64,000 nucleotides of DNA, from the NCBI GenBank assembly GCA_030248195.1, contig JASAND010026628.1, forward strand, positions 37,660 to 101,659, given 5' to 3'. The notes below the pieces were generated by a model, which ran no database searches, was not told where the DNA came from, and saw nothing but the letters and a program-made list of their open reading frames with translations. The position numbers and the translations under genes were made by a program. Source of the DNA: Trissonchulus latispiculum (lineage: Eukaryota; Nematoda; Enoplea; Enoplida; Ironidae). Positions 10,974-22,779 of the stretch are shown piece by piece. Within the stretch, counting starts at the first letter, position 1, and each line of letters begins with the position of its first letter.

Positions 10974-12516
10974 GGTGATGATTCCTTTTGGGCACATATT
11001 GTTGTTTGGCGACGTAAATCAAGATGAAATTTGATGAAACTTTCCGAAATAAGTTCTTTTGGCGTTCTAACACCCTCCGCGCAATCCCGATTCAAAAATT
11101 CGAGATTTCCGGTCAGAGTGGTTTTTCCCAATTTCTGAACGTTTGGCAGCGCCGATACAGTTATGACTATATTCATTCGAAAGATCTCGTTGAGCTTCAC
11201 ATTTTTGCTTTTTAAAGTAAGTTTCTAGCTCTTCTCTACCGTGAGATACAGCCGATTTTCTTGTTTTGGCGTTGAAAACTTGCCATTTTTGCGAAATCAA
11301 ATTATCCAACATTTCTTGAACTACGCAAGCCGTAAAATCAAACTAAGGGCGTCGATCTGAAGGTCTCACAGGGACAAATTATCCGACGCATGATTGTCTT
11401 CCAACTGCTATCCTGTAGGCTGCTATCATAAAAAATGTAATTTTTGCAAAACACGACCAATTTTTTTTCAAAGATTGTGGAGCATTCACCATGCAAGTTG
11501 GAGGGCTGCTACTGAACAAATGTGTTCTGCACAAATATACCCAGGGACGATTTTTTAGTTGCCCCGATTGCTGCTTTCTAGCTAAAGTACTCGCTTGACA
11601 AAGTTGGAAAAAGTAGGCAAAATACAGGTTACGCACACATTTCAGCTTATTTCTCTATAACGAAGAACGATTTCACAATAAATAAAAAATCGTCCCCAGC
11701 TATTTAATAGTGTTGTTTCAGTAGCCGATTTTAGTTTCAGTTTTAGTTTCAGTTTCAGTCGATGGTTTGAAATAATTTCAGTTTCAGTTTCAGTTTCAGT
11801 CGGCGGAACAAAATAGTTTCAGTTTAAGTTTAAGTTTCAGTCGGCAATGTAAAATAATTTCAGTTTCAGTTTTAGTTTCAGTCGGAGTTTCAGTTTCAGT
11901 TTCAGTTCGCTCTAAAAACAACGTTTTCCAGCCCTCTGAGATAATACAAAGCACAATTTAATGTTTTTTCAGCCTCTCTTACAGCAATGTTAACAGAATC
12001 GAAGCTCAAAACCTTAAAAATTTCAATATTTAAGGAAAGACTGAAACTAGTTTCAGTCCGAGTTTCAGTCTTTTACCCAATATAGTTTCAGTTTCAGTTT
12101 CAGTTTCAGTCGGCTGCCTAAAAATGTTTCAGTTTCAGTTTCAGTTTCAGGTCTCTTCTCAAAATAGTTTCAGTTTCAGTTTCAGTTTCAGTGACTGAAA
12201 CTGAAACCTGTACAAACTGAAACTTAGTTTCAGTTTCAGTTTCAGTGACTGAAACATCACTACTATTTAATGGAGGTATCGAATGATATAACCGATGCCT
12301 CGCGAAAAAATTTACTTGGGTCTGCAAAAATCCTGGAAAATTATACTTCTTCTAAAATGGGTCAAAAATATTTTAGAAAAGCAGCATTAGTTTCGTGGCA
12401 TGCATTAAAAAGAGAAAATGTAAAGCTACATTTTGATATAAAAATGGCTTCTTAACTCCAAGTAATGTGTGAGTAATAATGGTGCAAACTTTATGTGACC
12501 AAAGGGAATCACCACC
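10974..12516. mobile_element. TTAA-flanked MITE (family A), complete, with nested hAT
   Basis: Flanked by TTAA at 10970-10973 and 12517-12520. Inverted ends are GGTGATGATTCC..TTTTGG and CCAAAGGGAATCACCACC. About 990 bp once the nested element at 11708-12262 is removed. Partial copies lie at 6039-6754 and 8560-8822. piggyBac-like target choice; no transposase. Confidence 0.75.
11708..12262. mobile_element. hAT-type MITE made of GTTTCAG arrays
   Basis: Terminal repeats TAGTGTTGTTTCAG and CTGAAACATCACTA, with exact 8-bp TSD CTATTTAA (11700-11707 and 12263-12270). The interior is dominated by GTTTCAG arrays. The homologous uninterrupted sequence at about 6489 (CTATTTGA) confirms it as an insertion. 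This is the strongest internal proof in the window that motif-array blocks are mobile. Confidence 0.9.
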
Positions 12517-12520
12517 TTAA

Positions 12521-12665
12521 ATGGAGTCTGGAGCCGCTGGGGCCGCCGGGGCTGTGGAACAGGGCCGGGGCCGGGGCTCTGTAACGGGGCCGGGGCTTGG
12601 GGCCGGGCCCGGCCCCGCACTCTGGGAAGGCCCCGGCCCCGTAATTTTGCTAACGGCGCAACCGA
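12521..12665. repeat. GGGGCCG array fragment
   Basis: GC-rich array ending in TAACGGCGCAACC, similar to the TTAACGGCACAGCCC end of the 1553-2720 MITE. It directly abuts the end of the TTAA element. Only one terminus is recognisable. Confidence 0.5.
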
Positions 12666-12735
12666 CCCGATTTATGGGGAGGGAAATGCAAAGCAGATGC
12701 AATGCAGATTAATCAAGTATAAACAGAGTCATTAA

Positions 12736-13940
12736 GAGGGGGGGGGGCTACTAAAATCGACTTGCGTCGACTTTCTCCGATTGGCCTACTTTTTGGCGCA
12801 GATATAGACCATGGGTGTGATCAAAACAATATCGGGTACTGAGACCTTAGCTGCCTTCCAGCCATGTGCAGCCGCCGCGTTTATGTGCCCGACCCCCCAG
12901 TTTTTCACAACTATACCAACATAATTAATTAAAAATTTCGACTGACTGCTAGGCCCAAGCTTCAAAGCTGCCATGCGCCAATATGATTTGGCACATATGT
13001 CCCTACCTGCAGAAAATTACTAGATGTCTGTATCTTATCTGCAGCTAAGGGAATTATTCTTCAAAAATAAATTTAAAAATTTTTGGCTAACAAAAGAAAA
13101 ATTTTGTTACTGGTGCGAGCTAAAGGCTGTAATTTGGCATAAAAGGAGGCCCTATAGGAGTACTCATCTGTGCCAAATGGCAAGAAATTCTGCCTCGTGA
13201 AAAAATTTTTGTCAACTTTAATCTTCAAAAATTTCCAAAAACGCCATTTTCAGTCTGTCGGATCCTGTGTAGAGGCTTTCCGCTTTCTGCAGCCATAGAA
13301 GTAGCAAACCTTCACTAATCGAGCTGAAAACTTTTGTGGGGGTGTTTTCTACCTCGCTAAAAAATTTCAATTTCAAAAAATTTGATTTTTTCGATTTCTG
13401 AGGTACCATTGCACAAAAAAGGCCTTTTTGGAAATTTGTGAAGATTAAAGTTGACATAAACATTTTTTCACGCGGCAGAATTTCTTGCCATTTGGCACAA
13501 ATGAGTACTCCTATAGGGCCTCCTTTTATGCCAAATTACAGCCATAGCTCGCACCAGTAATAAAATTTTTCTTTCGTTAGCCAAAAATTTTTAAATTTTT
13601 GCCGAAACTTCAACTTTGAAGAGTAATTCCCTTAGATGCAGTACAGACATCTAGTATTTGTCTGCAGGTAGGGACAGACGTGTCAAATCATATTGGCGCA
13701 TGGCAGCTTTGAAGCTTGGGCCTAGCAGTCAGTCGAAATTTTTAATTAATTATGTTGGTATAGTTGTGAAAAATGGGGGGTCGGGCACATAAACGCGGCG
13801 GCTGCACATGGCTGGAAGGCAGCTAAGATCTCAGTACCCGATATTTTTTGACCACACCCATGCTCTATATCTTCGCCAAAAGGTAGGCCAATCGGAGAAA
13901 GTCGGGGCAAAGTGCCAAACCTTTAGTAGCCCCACCCCCC
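12736..13940. mobile_element. TTAA-flanked foldback element with ~500-bp arms
   Basis: Arms of about 500 bp (12738-13240 and 13415-13938) are inverted copies, starting GGGGGGGCTACTAAA-like and ending TTTAGTAGCCCCACCCCCC, with TTAA on both sides (12732-12735, 13941-13944). The spacer (about 13241-13414) is single-copy. RNA or single-stranded DNA from this locus would form a very long hairpin. Confidence 0.75.
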
Positions 13941-13944
13941 TTAA

Positions 13945-14276
13945 GTCAGTTCTTTCCCACAAAATTTACAGATTTACATTACATTTACATTTACATTATA
14001 AACAGTAAACGAAAGTATGAAACTTGAATGTGTACATATTTTGTAAGTGCAAATAGAGGATGTAACTAAGCCGGCGGCTGGCGCAGCCCAGAAATTCAAA
14101 TGATAATGTATAACTTATGAATTCCATGATTAATGAGAATGTACGTATGAAAATTTTTTAGAAAATTACTACTTTTACTTAAAAATTAATAAAATGTTAA
14201 CTGGGTCTTTGTCCAAAAATTTAATGTAATATAATTTACAGGGTTCAAAAATGGGTTCTTTCCTGCTATACACGTA
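13945..14276. other. No gene; TTACAT microsatellite
   Basis: 13970-13998 repeats ACATTT/TTACAT. The rest is AT-rich without recognisable content. Confidence 0.4.
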
Positions 14277-16384
14277 GAACTAGGGGAAACTCAAAATCAA
14301 GGATTATTTTCAGGGATATACATACAATGTGCTTCAGCCTCATGTGTATACGTATATACATGCGAGTCTCTGAAAGAATGAAAAGTCCCCATTATTATTC
14401 TAAACCCAGACTACAGCAAACCAATAACGAGATTAACAAAATAGAGACAACGGTCATAAAACAGTAAAAATACAAGTAAACCTAAAAATAAAACGACACA
14501 ATGTTAATGTTACAGGGCGGGCATAACTGTCAGAAATTAGAATGGCTACAAAATGTACTGCTTCGAAATTAAAAAATTACAGAGAATATTGATCAAAAAA
14601 AGCAGTAAAACGCAACAAGTGAAACAATTTTAAGTTTGACAAAACACAGGCATAGCTCACAAAATACAAGTAAACATAAAAGAACAGAAGAGATACGTAA
14701 TACATAATATTACGCAAATTATGTATTATGCGTCGACGAGCTCTTTCATTTGAGTACCATATCGACCACTTTCTGAAAAATGTTTCAAAATCTGGAATTT
14801 TCCGGGTCGAATATATCGAAATCAGGAATTTGCCGGGTCGAATATATCGAAATCCTGAAAGTTTCCGGAAATTTATTAATATTAAATTAATATTTAATTA
14901 ATTAATTAATAATTTATAATAATTTCCCTTTTTGTGAAAAAGCGGCACCCAATAGCGTAGTACGATGAAAATAATGCTTCTAATAAGACTTTTAAGCCGA
15001 TTCCAGGGAAGAATTATGTCTTTCACGGATTGAGATTTCCCCTCTAATGTTGTGTCTCCCCCTAATTTGGATTTGGGTATATCTTGGTTCAAAATTCAGG
15101 ATTCAGCATGTTCTTAATTTTTCGCGCCTGCCTGCTCTTTAACCCAAATTTTTAAAATTTTGGGCTGCTGAGGTACTCCTCTCTCAATTCTGTAAATATT
15201 CGATAAGTTTATGCAGAATAAATATGATGCTTAAAAGCTTCTCAACTTTTCATCCAAATATTCTGGCTTATTTTTAGGCCAAAATTTATGGGGGGGCTCG
15301 AAGTTGCCCTCCCATGGCTCACCAAAAATGGGGGCATATTTGTGGAAAAATTTAGCTAATTTTTTTACGTTTTTTGTGCAAAAAATGCCAAAAATCGCTA
15401 AAAAAATGAGTAATTTTAGATGTTTTTTACGCTAAAAGAGTGAAAATTTCGTTAAAAATCCGGCGACGCCGGAAAAGTATTCGAAAATTTAGGGTAAAAA
15501 TGGTAAAATTTGGCAGTTTTTTGGTTACGGGGGGTTATGGGGGGGGGGTCGAAATTTATGGGGGCTTTTAATTGGGGGGGACCTTGAATGGGGGGCGGCC
15601 CCGCCCCCACCCCCCCCCCCCCCAGTGAAAATAAGCCAGATATTTTCAAAGCTTCCATAAAGAATTTTTCATAATTCCCACCTGATTATTAAAATTTTTT
15701 TGAAGATTTATATTATGGATTTTTAATGATGGCAAGGGTTTATTTATAATAGTCCTTTATAAACTCTTGATAATTCAAGTTTCAAATTTGTTTCAACTTC
15801 CTATTCAAACGTTTAAAAATGTCTCCATTATGAATTTTTCATTTATATTTTCATAATCTTTTCAACTTTGGGGGACTCCGACTCCACGCCCAAAGACTGA
15901 CCAAATTGCTTACCAGCCGTCTGAATACGTATGTACGTGTACATGGATGGCATGTGTACATGTAATGACTGGCGAAAGCAAAACATTTCAACCCCGCCCT
16001 TTTCAAAATCCTGGGTGCGCCACTGTAAGGTTTATAAAAATTGTAAGGTTTACTTAAAATGGCTATTAAAGATTGCTGGCAGCCTTTACACAAAAAACGC
16101 AAACGTTCGCAAACATTTTTAAAAAAATATGAATGAGCCTCCCATCGATGGTCCCTCATGAAGCCCTCCACAAAACATAAAACAGCAATTTACACTTCTA
16201 CACGTGAAGGTCCTATCAGAACAAGTATGTAGTTAATATCAAAATCAAGTTAAATACTATACAAACTGGGTTCAGATATGGTTGGTAATCGCATAAAAAA
16301 CCAGCAACAACAAAAATGCAAGTAACAGATATGCAAAATAACACAAGAAAAAAATGCAAATAACAGAAATGCTTTAAAACGTTA
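14277..16384 (+). repeat. Tandem segmental duplication, unit 1
   Basis: Begins GAACTAGGGGAAACTC and is collinear with 16385-18757 through its whole length; many blocks of over 100 bp are identical or differ by single bases. One 64-codon ORF (14898-15092, minus) is translated identically in both units but shows no family resemblance. Contains a nested MITE at 15263-15639. Confidence 0.85.
15263..15639. mobile_element. MITE with CTGGCTTATTTT ends and G/C-run interior
   Basis: Terminal inverted repeat CTGGCTTATTTTTA / TGAAAATAAGCCAG, flanked by ATATT on both sides (15258-15262, 15640-15644). The inner ends carry runs of G on the left and C on the right. The same element at the same site is in unit 2, so it inserted before the duplication. 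Confidence 0.7.
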
Positions 16385-17215
16385 GAACTTGGCGAAATTC
16401 AAAATCAAGGATTATTTTCAGGGATATACATACAATGTGCTTCAGCCTCATGTGTATACGTATATACATGCGAGTCTCTGAAAGAATGAAAAGTCCCCAT
16501 TATTATTCTAAACCCAGACTACAGCAAACCAATAACGAGATTAACAAAATAGAGACAACGGTCATAAAACAGTAAAATACAAGTAAACCTAAAAATAAAA
16601 CGACACAATGTTAATCTTACAGGGCGGGCATAACTGTCAGAAATTAGAATGGCTACAAAATGTACTGCTTCGAAATTAAAAAATTACAGAGAATATTGAT
16701 CAAAAAAAGCAGTAAAACGCAACAAGTGAAACAATTTTAAGTTTGACAAAACACAGGCATAGCTCACAAAATACAAGTATTAAACATAAAAGAACAGATC
16801 AAAGGGAGATACGTATTACGCATAATTATTATGCGTCGACGAGCTCTTTCATTTGACTGAGTACCATATCGACCACTTTCTGAAAAATTTTTCAAAATCT
16901 GGAACTTTCCGCGTCGAATATGCCGCGAATCCGGAATTTTCCGGGTCGAATATATCGAAATCCGGAAAGTTTCCGGAAATTTAATCAATATTAAATTAAT
17001 ACTTTAATTAATTAATTAATTAATAATTTATAATAGTTTCCCTTTTTGTGAAAAAGCGGCACCCAATAGCGTAGTACGATGAAAATAATGCTTCTAATAA
17101 GACTTTTAAGCCGATTCCAGGGAAGAATTATGTCTTTCACGGATTGAGATTTCCCCTCTAATGTTGTGTCTCCCCCTAATTTGGATTTGGGTATATCTTG
17201 GTTCAAAATTCAGGA

Positions 17216-17455
17216 CGAGGAAGCCCTGGCATTTTCAGGGGTATACGAAAATGTTAGAAAGTATAACCCCATGAGTACGTATTTTACGAGTTTACGAGTC
17301 TTCGGGTCTTCGGTCCAGGGGAAGGGTCTTCGGGTTCCGACCCCTTCCATTTTGTCCTACCTCTCGGGAACTTTTGGGAAAACAAAAATCGAGCTCTTTT
17401 CTGTGTACAAACTAAAAACTAGGAGAATAAATTAGCGACTGTGGCGCTCTCCTAT
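17216..17455. other. 240-bp segment present only in duplication unit 2
   Basis: Sits between GTTCAAAATTCAGGA and GCATGTTCTTAATTT, which are almost adjacent in unit 1. Contains GAGTTTACGAGTCTTCGGG repeats. No TSD or terminal repeat, so a deletion in unit 1 is at least as likely as an insertion here. Confidence 0.6.
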
Positions 17456-17615
17456 CGCATGTTCTTAATTTTTCGCGCCTGCCTGCTCTTTAACCCAAAT
17501 TTTTAAAATTTTGGGCTGCTGAGGTACTCCTCTCTCAATTCTGTAAATATTCGATATTAGTTTCTGCAGAATAAATATGATGCATAAAAGCTTCTCAACT
17601 TTCCATCCAAATATT

Positions 17616-17994
17616 CTGGCTTATTTTTAGGCCAAAATTTATGGGGGGGGGCTCGAAGTTGCCCCCCCCCCCATGGCTCATCAAAAATGGGGGCATATTA
17701 TTGGAAAACTTTAGCTAATTTTTTACGTTTTTTGTGCAAGAAATGCCAAAAATCGCTAATAAATGACTAATTTTAGATGTTTTTTTACGCTAAAATAGTG
17801 AAAGTTTCGTTAAAAATCCGGCGATGCCGGAAAAGTATTCGAAAATTTAGGGTAAAAATGGTAAAATTTGGCAATTTTTTGGGTTACGGGGGGTTATGGG
17901 GGGTCGAAATTTATGGGGGCTTTTAATTGGGGGGGGGGGCCTTTAATTGGGGGCGGCCCCGACCCCACCCCCCCCCCCAGTAAAAATAAGCCAG
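17616..17994. mobile_element. MITE with CTGGCTTATTTT ends, unit 2 copy
   Basis: Same termini and same ATATT flanks (17611-17615, 17995-17999) as 15263-15639. The internal G and C runs differ in length. Confidence 0.7.
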
Positions 17995-18757
17995 ATATTT
18001 TCAAAGCTTCCATAAAGAATTTTTCATAATTCCCACCTGATTATTAAAATTTTTTTGAAGATTTATATTATGGATTTTTAATGATGGCAAGGGTTTATAA
18101 TAGTCCTTTATAAACTCTTGATAATTTAAGTTTCAAATTTGTTTCAACTTCCTATTTAAAGGTTTAAAGATGTCTCCATTATGAATTTTTCATTTATATT
18201 TTCATAATCTTTTCAACTTTGGGGGACTCCGACTCCACGCCCAAAGACTGACCAAATTGCTTACCAGCCGTCTGAATACGTACGTGTAGCTAAAGCTTTT
18301 TGGAGTAAATTATTCTCAATTCCCTTCCCCCTCCAGTGACTGGCGAAAGCAAAACATTTCAGGTTGGGACCCTGCCCTTTTCAAAATCCTGGGTGCGCCA
18401 CTGTAAGGTTTATAAAAATTATAAGGTTTACTTAAAATGGCTATTAAAGATTGCTGGCAACACAAAAAACGCAAACGTTCGCAAACATTTTTTAAAAAAA
18501 TATGAATGAGCCTCCCATCGACGGTCCCTCATGAAGCCCTCCACAAAACATAAAACAGCAATTTACACTTCTACACGTGAAGGTCCTCAGAACAAGTTAG
18601 TTAACATCAAAATCAAGTCAAATACTATACAAACTGGGTTCAGATTATATCAATATGGTAACCGCATAAAAAACCAATAGCAACATTACAAAAATGCAAG
18701 TAACAGATAAGATATGTAAAATAACACAAGAAAAATGCAAATAACAGAAATGCAAAA

Positions 18758-19090
18758 CAGCCAATAGACCTTCAGGTTCCACAAGGTTCCATGGTTATCC
18801 ACCCGGACAAGGACTGCTAAGCCCTTCCTCCGGTAGGCATAGATCGGCAGCTTTGTCAGTAGACGGCTCGCCAACGACCACCCGTCAGACTCCCACTTAG
18901 CTCAGTTACAGCTGTAAGACGACCCTCACAAAATCTCACACGATGGACGATGGCATCGCCGTACTGATCGCGACGAGTCAGTTCATTGACTCGTTCCAGC
19001 CAACTGCGCGGTTGAACACACCCTAACCACAAGAAAGAGAGAGCGAACAAGGATTAGGTATATATGATGGGGATGGTGATGAAGGACGGA
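18758..19090. other. Unassigned, balanced-composition segment
   Basis: Less AT-rich than its surroundings. The minus strand has an open frame (18856-19050) with protein-like composition, but no recognisable domain or splice context. It could be an old exon or retroelement remnant. Confidence 0.3.
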
Positions 19091-19097
19091 CAGATTA

Positions 19098-19480
19098 TTA
19101 TACGTGGTGGGGGGTGGGGGGGGGGGGGCGGGCGGAGTACTTATAGAGGTGGTGTGTGTTTTTGCCTGTATTTTCTTCTGCGTTTGTTGTAATATTTTTG
19201 TAATAATTAACATTTTGATTGTGGTGGGCGTGGTGTGGGGTGGTGGTGTGTGGGGGGGGTGTGGTGGAATAAAGGGGGCGGGCCGGGCGGGGGGGTGGGT
19301 GGTGTTCCTCTTTGCTCTGGCCGGGGCTGGGGATGGTTGTGTTTGGTGTTTTGGCTGCTTGTAGGCTGGTGAATCTTGTTGGGGTGGTTAGTTTTGTGGT
19401 TAGGTGTGTTTTATGTACCTGCAACCAGTCTATCTCTTATTTATTCTCCTGTGGGGGCAAGGGGGGGGAGGTTGAAGTGG
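19098..19480 (+). repeat. G-run rich low-complexity tract
   Basis: Strand-asymmetric: long runs of G and TGGTGGG words on the plus strand, with many runs of four or more G suitable for G-quadruplex. It adjoins the outer part of the left Maverick inverted repeat and may belong to it. Confidence 0.6.
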
Positions 19481-20345
19481 GGGGTTGGGGGGGGGGTTTG
19501 GGGGGTGGGGGGGGGGGGTTGGGGGAGGTTGTGGCGGAAAATTAGGGGGAGGTTTTTGGGGTTGTGGAGTTGGGGGAAGCTTTTGTGGTTGTGGAGGAAA
19601 TTGGGGGAGGTTTTTGTGGTTGTGGAGTTGGGGGAGGTTGTGGAGGAGGTGACCGAAACCACGGTCGACCCAAGGTCAAATTTCAAAGTTGACCCTTTCT
19701 TCCGGAAAACTTTATCTTGGGAGTTTTCGGGGTCGGGATATTCAAACATGACCTCAGATTTTCCCTAGAAATTAACCTCCACGCTGTAATGGACCCATAA
19801 CCGGAACCACGGTGGACCCAAGGTCAAATTCCAAACTTGACCCTTTTCCCTCGAAAAACTTTATCTAGGGGGTTTTCGGGGTCGCAGATTCCAAAAATGA
19901 CCTTAGTTTTGTCCTATTTTTTAACCTCCGTGCTGACCCATGTCCGGAACCATGGGTGACCATAGGTCAAATTTCAAAAAGCTTTACCCAGGGGGTTTTC
20001 GAGGTCGTAGAATATAAAAATGGTCTCAGATCTTGGTCACAAAGTAACCTCCGTGCTGTAAGGTAGCCACAACCGGAACCCTCTTACCCTAGATCTAAAC
20101 GAAACGTTGAGGTTAATGGGGTCGTGAATTTGTCAATGATCCTAGAATTTGCTAGGTGCGACCGCTAGTGATAGAACATTTTGTCTGTACAGCCCATATA
20201 GGCGGATGTGTTTTATTGAGGAAAGAACAACAATACTACACAACAAAAATACTATACAACAACACTGTACAACAAATACTGTACAACAAAAAGACACGAC
20301 AAGAATACACTGCACAAAATAATATGCAACAAAAATACAGTACAA
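19480..20345 (+). repeat. Left terminal inverted repeat of the Maverick
   Basis: Three zones from the outside in: a G-rich minisatellite with GGAGGTTGTGG words (to about 19650); three diverged ~135-bp units each containing ACCGGAACC/GGTCAAATTTC (19650-20083); then a TTACCCTAGA..TAGTGATAGA block and TTGTTGTA-rich DNA carrying AATAAA (minus strand, about 20210). Each zone is matched in inverted order on the right. Confidence 0.85.
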
Positions 20346-20904
20346 CAATACTGTAAAGTTACGAGCCAAATTATCTACTAGAGTCCAAAAATGTTTGCAA
20401 CAATTGTTCGGCACGGTGTCGAGGGCATTGTCGTCTGTGCTGAGATGACATTTGGGCGTGAAACCAGCAGCATGGCAGCCCGTAACATCTGAGATATCAT
20501 CGAAAGTCGGGTAGCCCAAATGTTTACCACCATCATAGATAAGAATATCCAGGTTGTAGGCGATGATACTGCGGGGCCCCGTTGGTAATTACCACATCCA
20601 ATCCATATTGATGAAGCGCTCTGCACACTTTCTCCAAAATCAATGGAGCCGTTGCAATAATTGGAGTCGTACTGCCATTCCGACATCTGTAGAATATCGA
20701 CTGTCGACGAATGGACATCAAATGAAATATGGATGGAGGACATGGGATATACGTTTCATGGACAGTATGTCCATTGGGTAGCAGTATTAATACCGGCATT
20801 TCCATTGTGACGTCATCCATCTTATGCAAGTCATTCGAAACCATCGTAGCAAAACCAAACAACCGTAGTAACCATTGTACTGCAAACGTTAAACTGACAA
20901 ACAC
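20142..20904 (-). pseudogene. Left terminal gene, paralogue of the right terminal gene
   Basis: Unrecognised protein of about 170 residues, read outward. The first part is in the frame starting near 20904, the second in the frame ending near 20345; a one-base shift falls around 20545-20580. The product resembles the right terminal gene along its length: KMDDVTMEMPVLILLPNG here against HMGEVPMKITVAVRFPCG there, then a Pro-rich step, RRQSIFYR against RQQAYFYL, and a C-terminal CKH..LV motif. The frame runs on into the inverted repeat (to 20142), which suggests loss of the original stop. The AATAAA on the minus strand at about 20210 would serve as its polyadenylation signal. Confidence 0.6.
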
Positions 20905-20940
20905 TAGCGCTAAACACTACCGCAGGGCATAACGACAAGA

Positions 20941-21053
20941 CAAAACTTGTTTTCACTGATTATGCGTCACCACTTTAAACTAGATAAAACCGGTTATGCG
21001 TTATCATTTTCACCTTAAACTAGCTAAAACCGGTTACGAGTCATCAGTGATTA
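20941..21053. promoter_or_regulatory. Repeated upstream motif block, left
   Basis: Two copies of a motif that reads AACCGGTTTTA.CTAGTTTAA.GTG on the minus strand, just upstream of the left terminal gene. The same core recurs three times upstream of the right terminal gene (30950-31090). Probably promoter or enhancer elements; function is inferred. Confidence 0.5.
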
Positions 21054-21111
21054 ATTACCTTCTTTGTTTATACTTTTGTAACGCCAACTGGCGGAAACCT
21101 CAGTTTGAGGT

Positions 21112-22148
21112 TTATTGATTGTCTTTTCTTAAGTTGAATCCTTGATGTAGGTGACGTTGAGCTCAACCATGGGTTTCTTGTTGAGCATCATAGCAACTTC
21201 CCGTTTTGGGAAATGCTCAACGTCCGTCAATCCGATTGGTACCAAGCTTCCGGTGCCAGTGACATGACAATCATTGACACTTTGCTCTTTCCATTTAGCA
21301 ATTGCTCCAGTCTTGCGAGCCAGCTTTCGCTGTTCATCAGCACTCGATTGTCAATTTGAATCCAAATCAAACCAAAGTTTGATTCTCTATATTCACATGC
21401 ATAAATCATTGTGGTTGTTGTTTGTTGTCGAGACGTTCCTCACTATATCCAAAGTGCCAATCCTTTATATTAATTTAGAAGTGTCCAGCAAGAATTCGCT
21501 TTAAATCCTTGTGATCGGTGAATTTGACTTCTTCCATTTTGTCGTAGACATAGGTTAGTCGTCGATTTTCCTCATAGCAATATTCAATGCAATGGTCCCA
21601 GTCTAGGTACTCGCATCCAGATTTGTTCCGCTTGGTGCTGTCCGTTTAAGTTCATATTGCAATCAGACAGTCGATGATACAAACTTCGCCCTTTCGTTGG
21701 ATGTAGTGATATTATAGTCTCGTTGGACTTTGTGATTATTACATCTCGATCGCACATAGTAACATTGAAATCATTAATGGCGTAGTGAACATCACAACCT
21801 ATCGCAAAGACTATTAAGTTGAGTGCTAGTGTTCAAATCATAGTGCAGTATCCTTGTGGTTATATCCTTAACACATTCCTTTGTCGTTAAGTTCTTTTTA
21901 TTAACACTTAAAAACGTGATGTCATTTCGTGATTGTCTATATTATTCCAACCATCGGTGACCACAATGAGTATAGATACAAATGGCACACCATATTTCTA
22001 CCACATTGCGATTTAGTCGATGTTCAGTTATCACGTTCCAGCAGAATTCGATAAATACATGGATTCTACTAGGCACAGTCACGTCATCAAATAGGTGATC
22101 GCACATCTTCATTAAAGCATCAATGGTAGGGTTTGCTTCTTTAGCCAT
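21112..22148 (-). pseudogene. Leftward gene(s) of unknown function, frameshifted
   Basis: Minus-strand coding patches in shifting frames: 22148-21942 (starts MAKEANPTIDALMK), about 21960-21790 (contains IVVTDGWNNIDNHE), about 21860-21650 (an LNLIVFAIGCDVHY hydrophobic start), about 21640-21485 (Cys- and Asp-rich, EYLDWDHCIEYCYEENRR) and 21409-21227. TTTATTG at 21112 gives a minus-strand AATAAA just downstream. The VVTDGW patch is weakly reminiscent of a von Willebrand A strand, but I would not assign a function. Probably two or more small Maverick accessory genes, all broken. Confidence 0.4.
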
Positions 22149-22244
22149 CTGTCGTAACTCTGGATTTGAAATAGTCGTAGAGTGCTTAACATAATGTAGT
22201 ACCTTGTCTATGTCTAAATTAATATAAAGACCGTAAGCATAGGT

Positions 22245-22600
22245 ATGTATGTACGTATAAACAGAGAAATCGAAGTGAAGTGTTTTGCTTTTATTGGATT
22301 GACGCTGGTAGTCTCAAGTGTCACTATATTAATTATGACGACGGCTTATGCATTTTTACCCATACCCCAGAATGACACTGTTGATCCAAACAGAGTTGAT
22401 TCAAAACAATCAAAGAGAAACCTTCAGTAAAAAAGCATTGCAAAAAGTGCAACAGTTTTTTCATAAGTGCTTCAACCAAAACTGTAACTTAATTGAAACG
22501 GATTGTCTATTATGCCCTTATAAGGCGGAACAATATAACATTGCACTCTGTTTGGCTGACGACAAGCAAGTCATGTTTGCATTGGGTCAATGCACGTGAC
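22245..22600 (+). pseudogene. Small membrane-anchored or secreted Maverick protein
   Basis: Opens with a hydrophobic segment (GLTLVVSSVTILIMTTAYAF, about residues 17-36), a signal peptide or anchor, then a Cys-containing region (CFNQNCNLIETDCLLCPY). The two parts are in different frames. The second copy at 60158-60424 keeps them in one frame across about 29 bp that are missing here near 22390, so this copy carries a frameshifting deletion. That copy in turn lacks about 36 bp further downstream. Divergently oriented from the leftward genes. Function unknown. Confidence 0.55.
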
Positions 22601-22779
22601 AAAAGAAGACCTACTGAAAATATACGAACTGTGAAAGTTAATAAAAAGTCCCAAGACCATATAAAGTCATGTACCTACTAAACACTTGTATATGCATTAG
22701 AGACAATTACGCTTTTGTACTTACTGCGGAAAGCCATACGTTAACGTCAAGTCACTGAACAACCATATTATTATACATC

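Larger units (their letters stand above)
16385..18757 (+). repeat. Tandem segmental duplication, unit 2
   Basis: Second copy of 14277-16384, starting GAACTTGGCGAAATTC. Small indels separate the units, and 17216-17455 is present only here. The 15.9-16.2 kb region of unit 1 corresponds to 18.28-18.56 kb here. Confidence 0.85.

Noticed and set aside
14898..17206. Identical 64-codon ORF at 14898-15092 and 17012-17206
   Set aside because: Conservation comes from the recent tandem duplication, not selection; no family match.
19098..19768. Overlapping Gly-rich (plus) and Pro-rich (minus) ORFs
   Set aside because: Low-complexity G-run DNA keeps all frames open; not coding.
21790..22010. von Willebrand A domain protein on the Maverick left arm
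   Set aside because: Only one strand-like patch (IVVTDGW) resembles it; no MIDAS DxSxS motif is visible in any frame.
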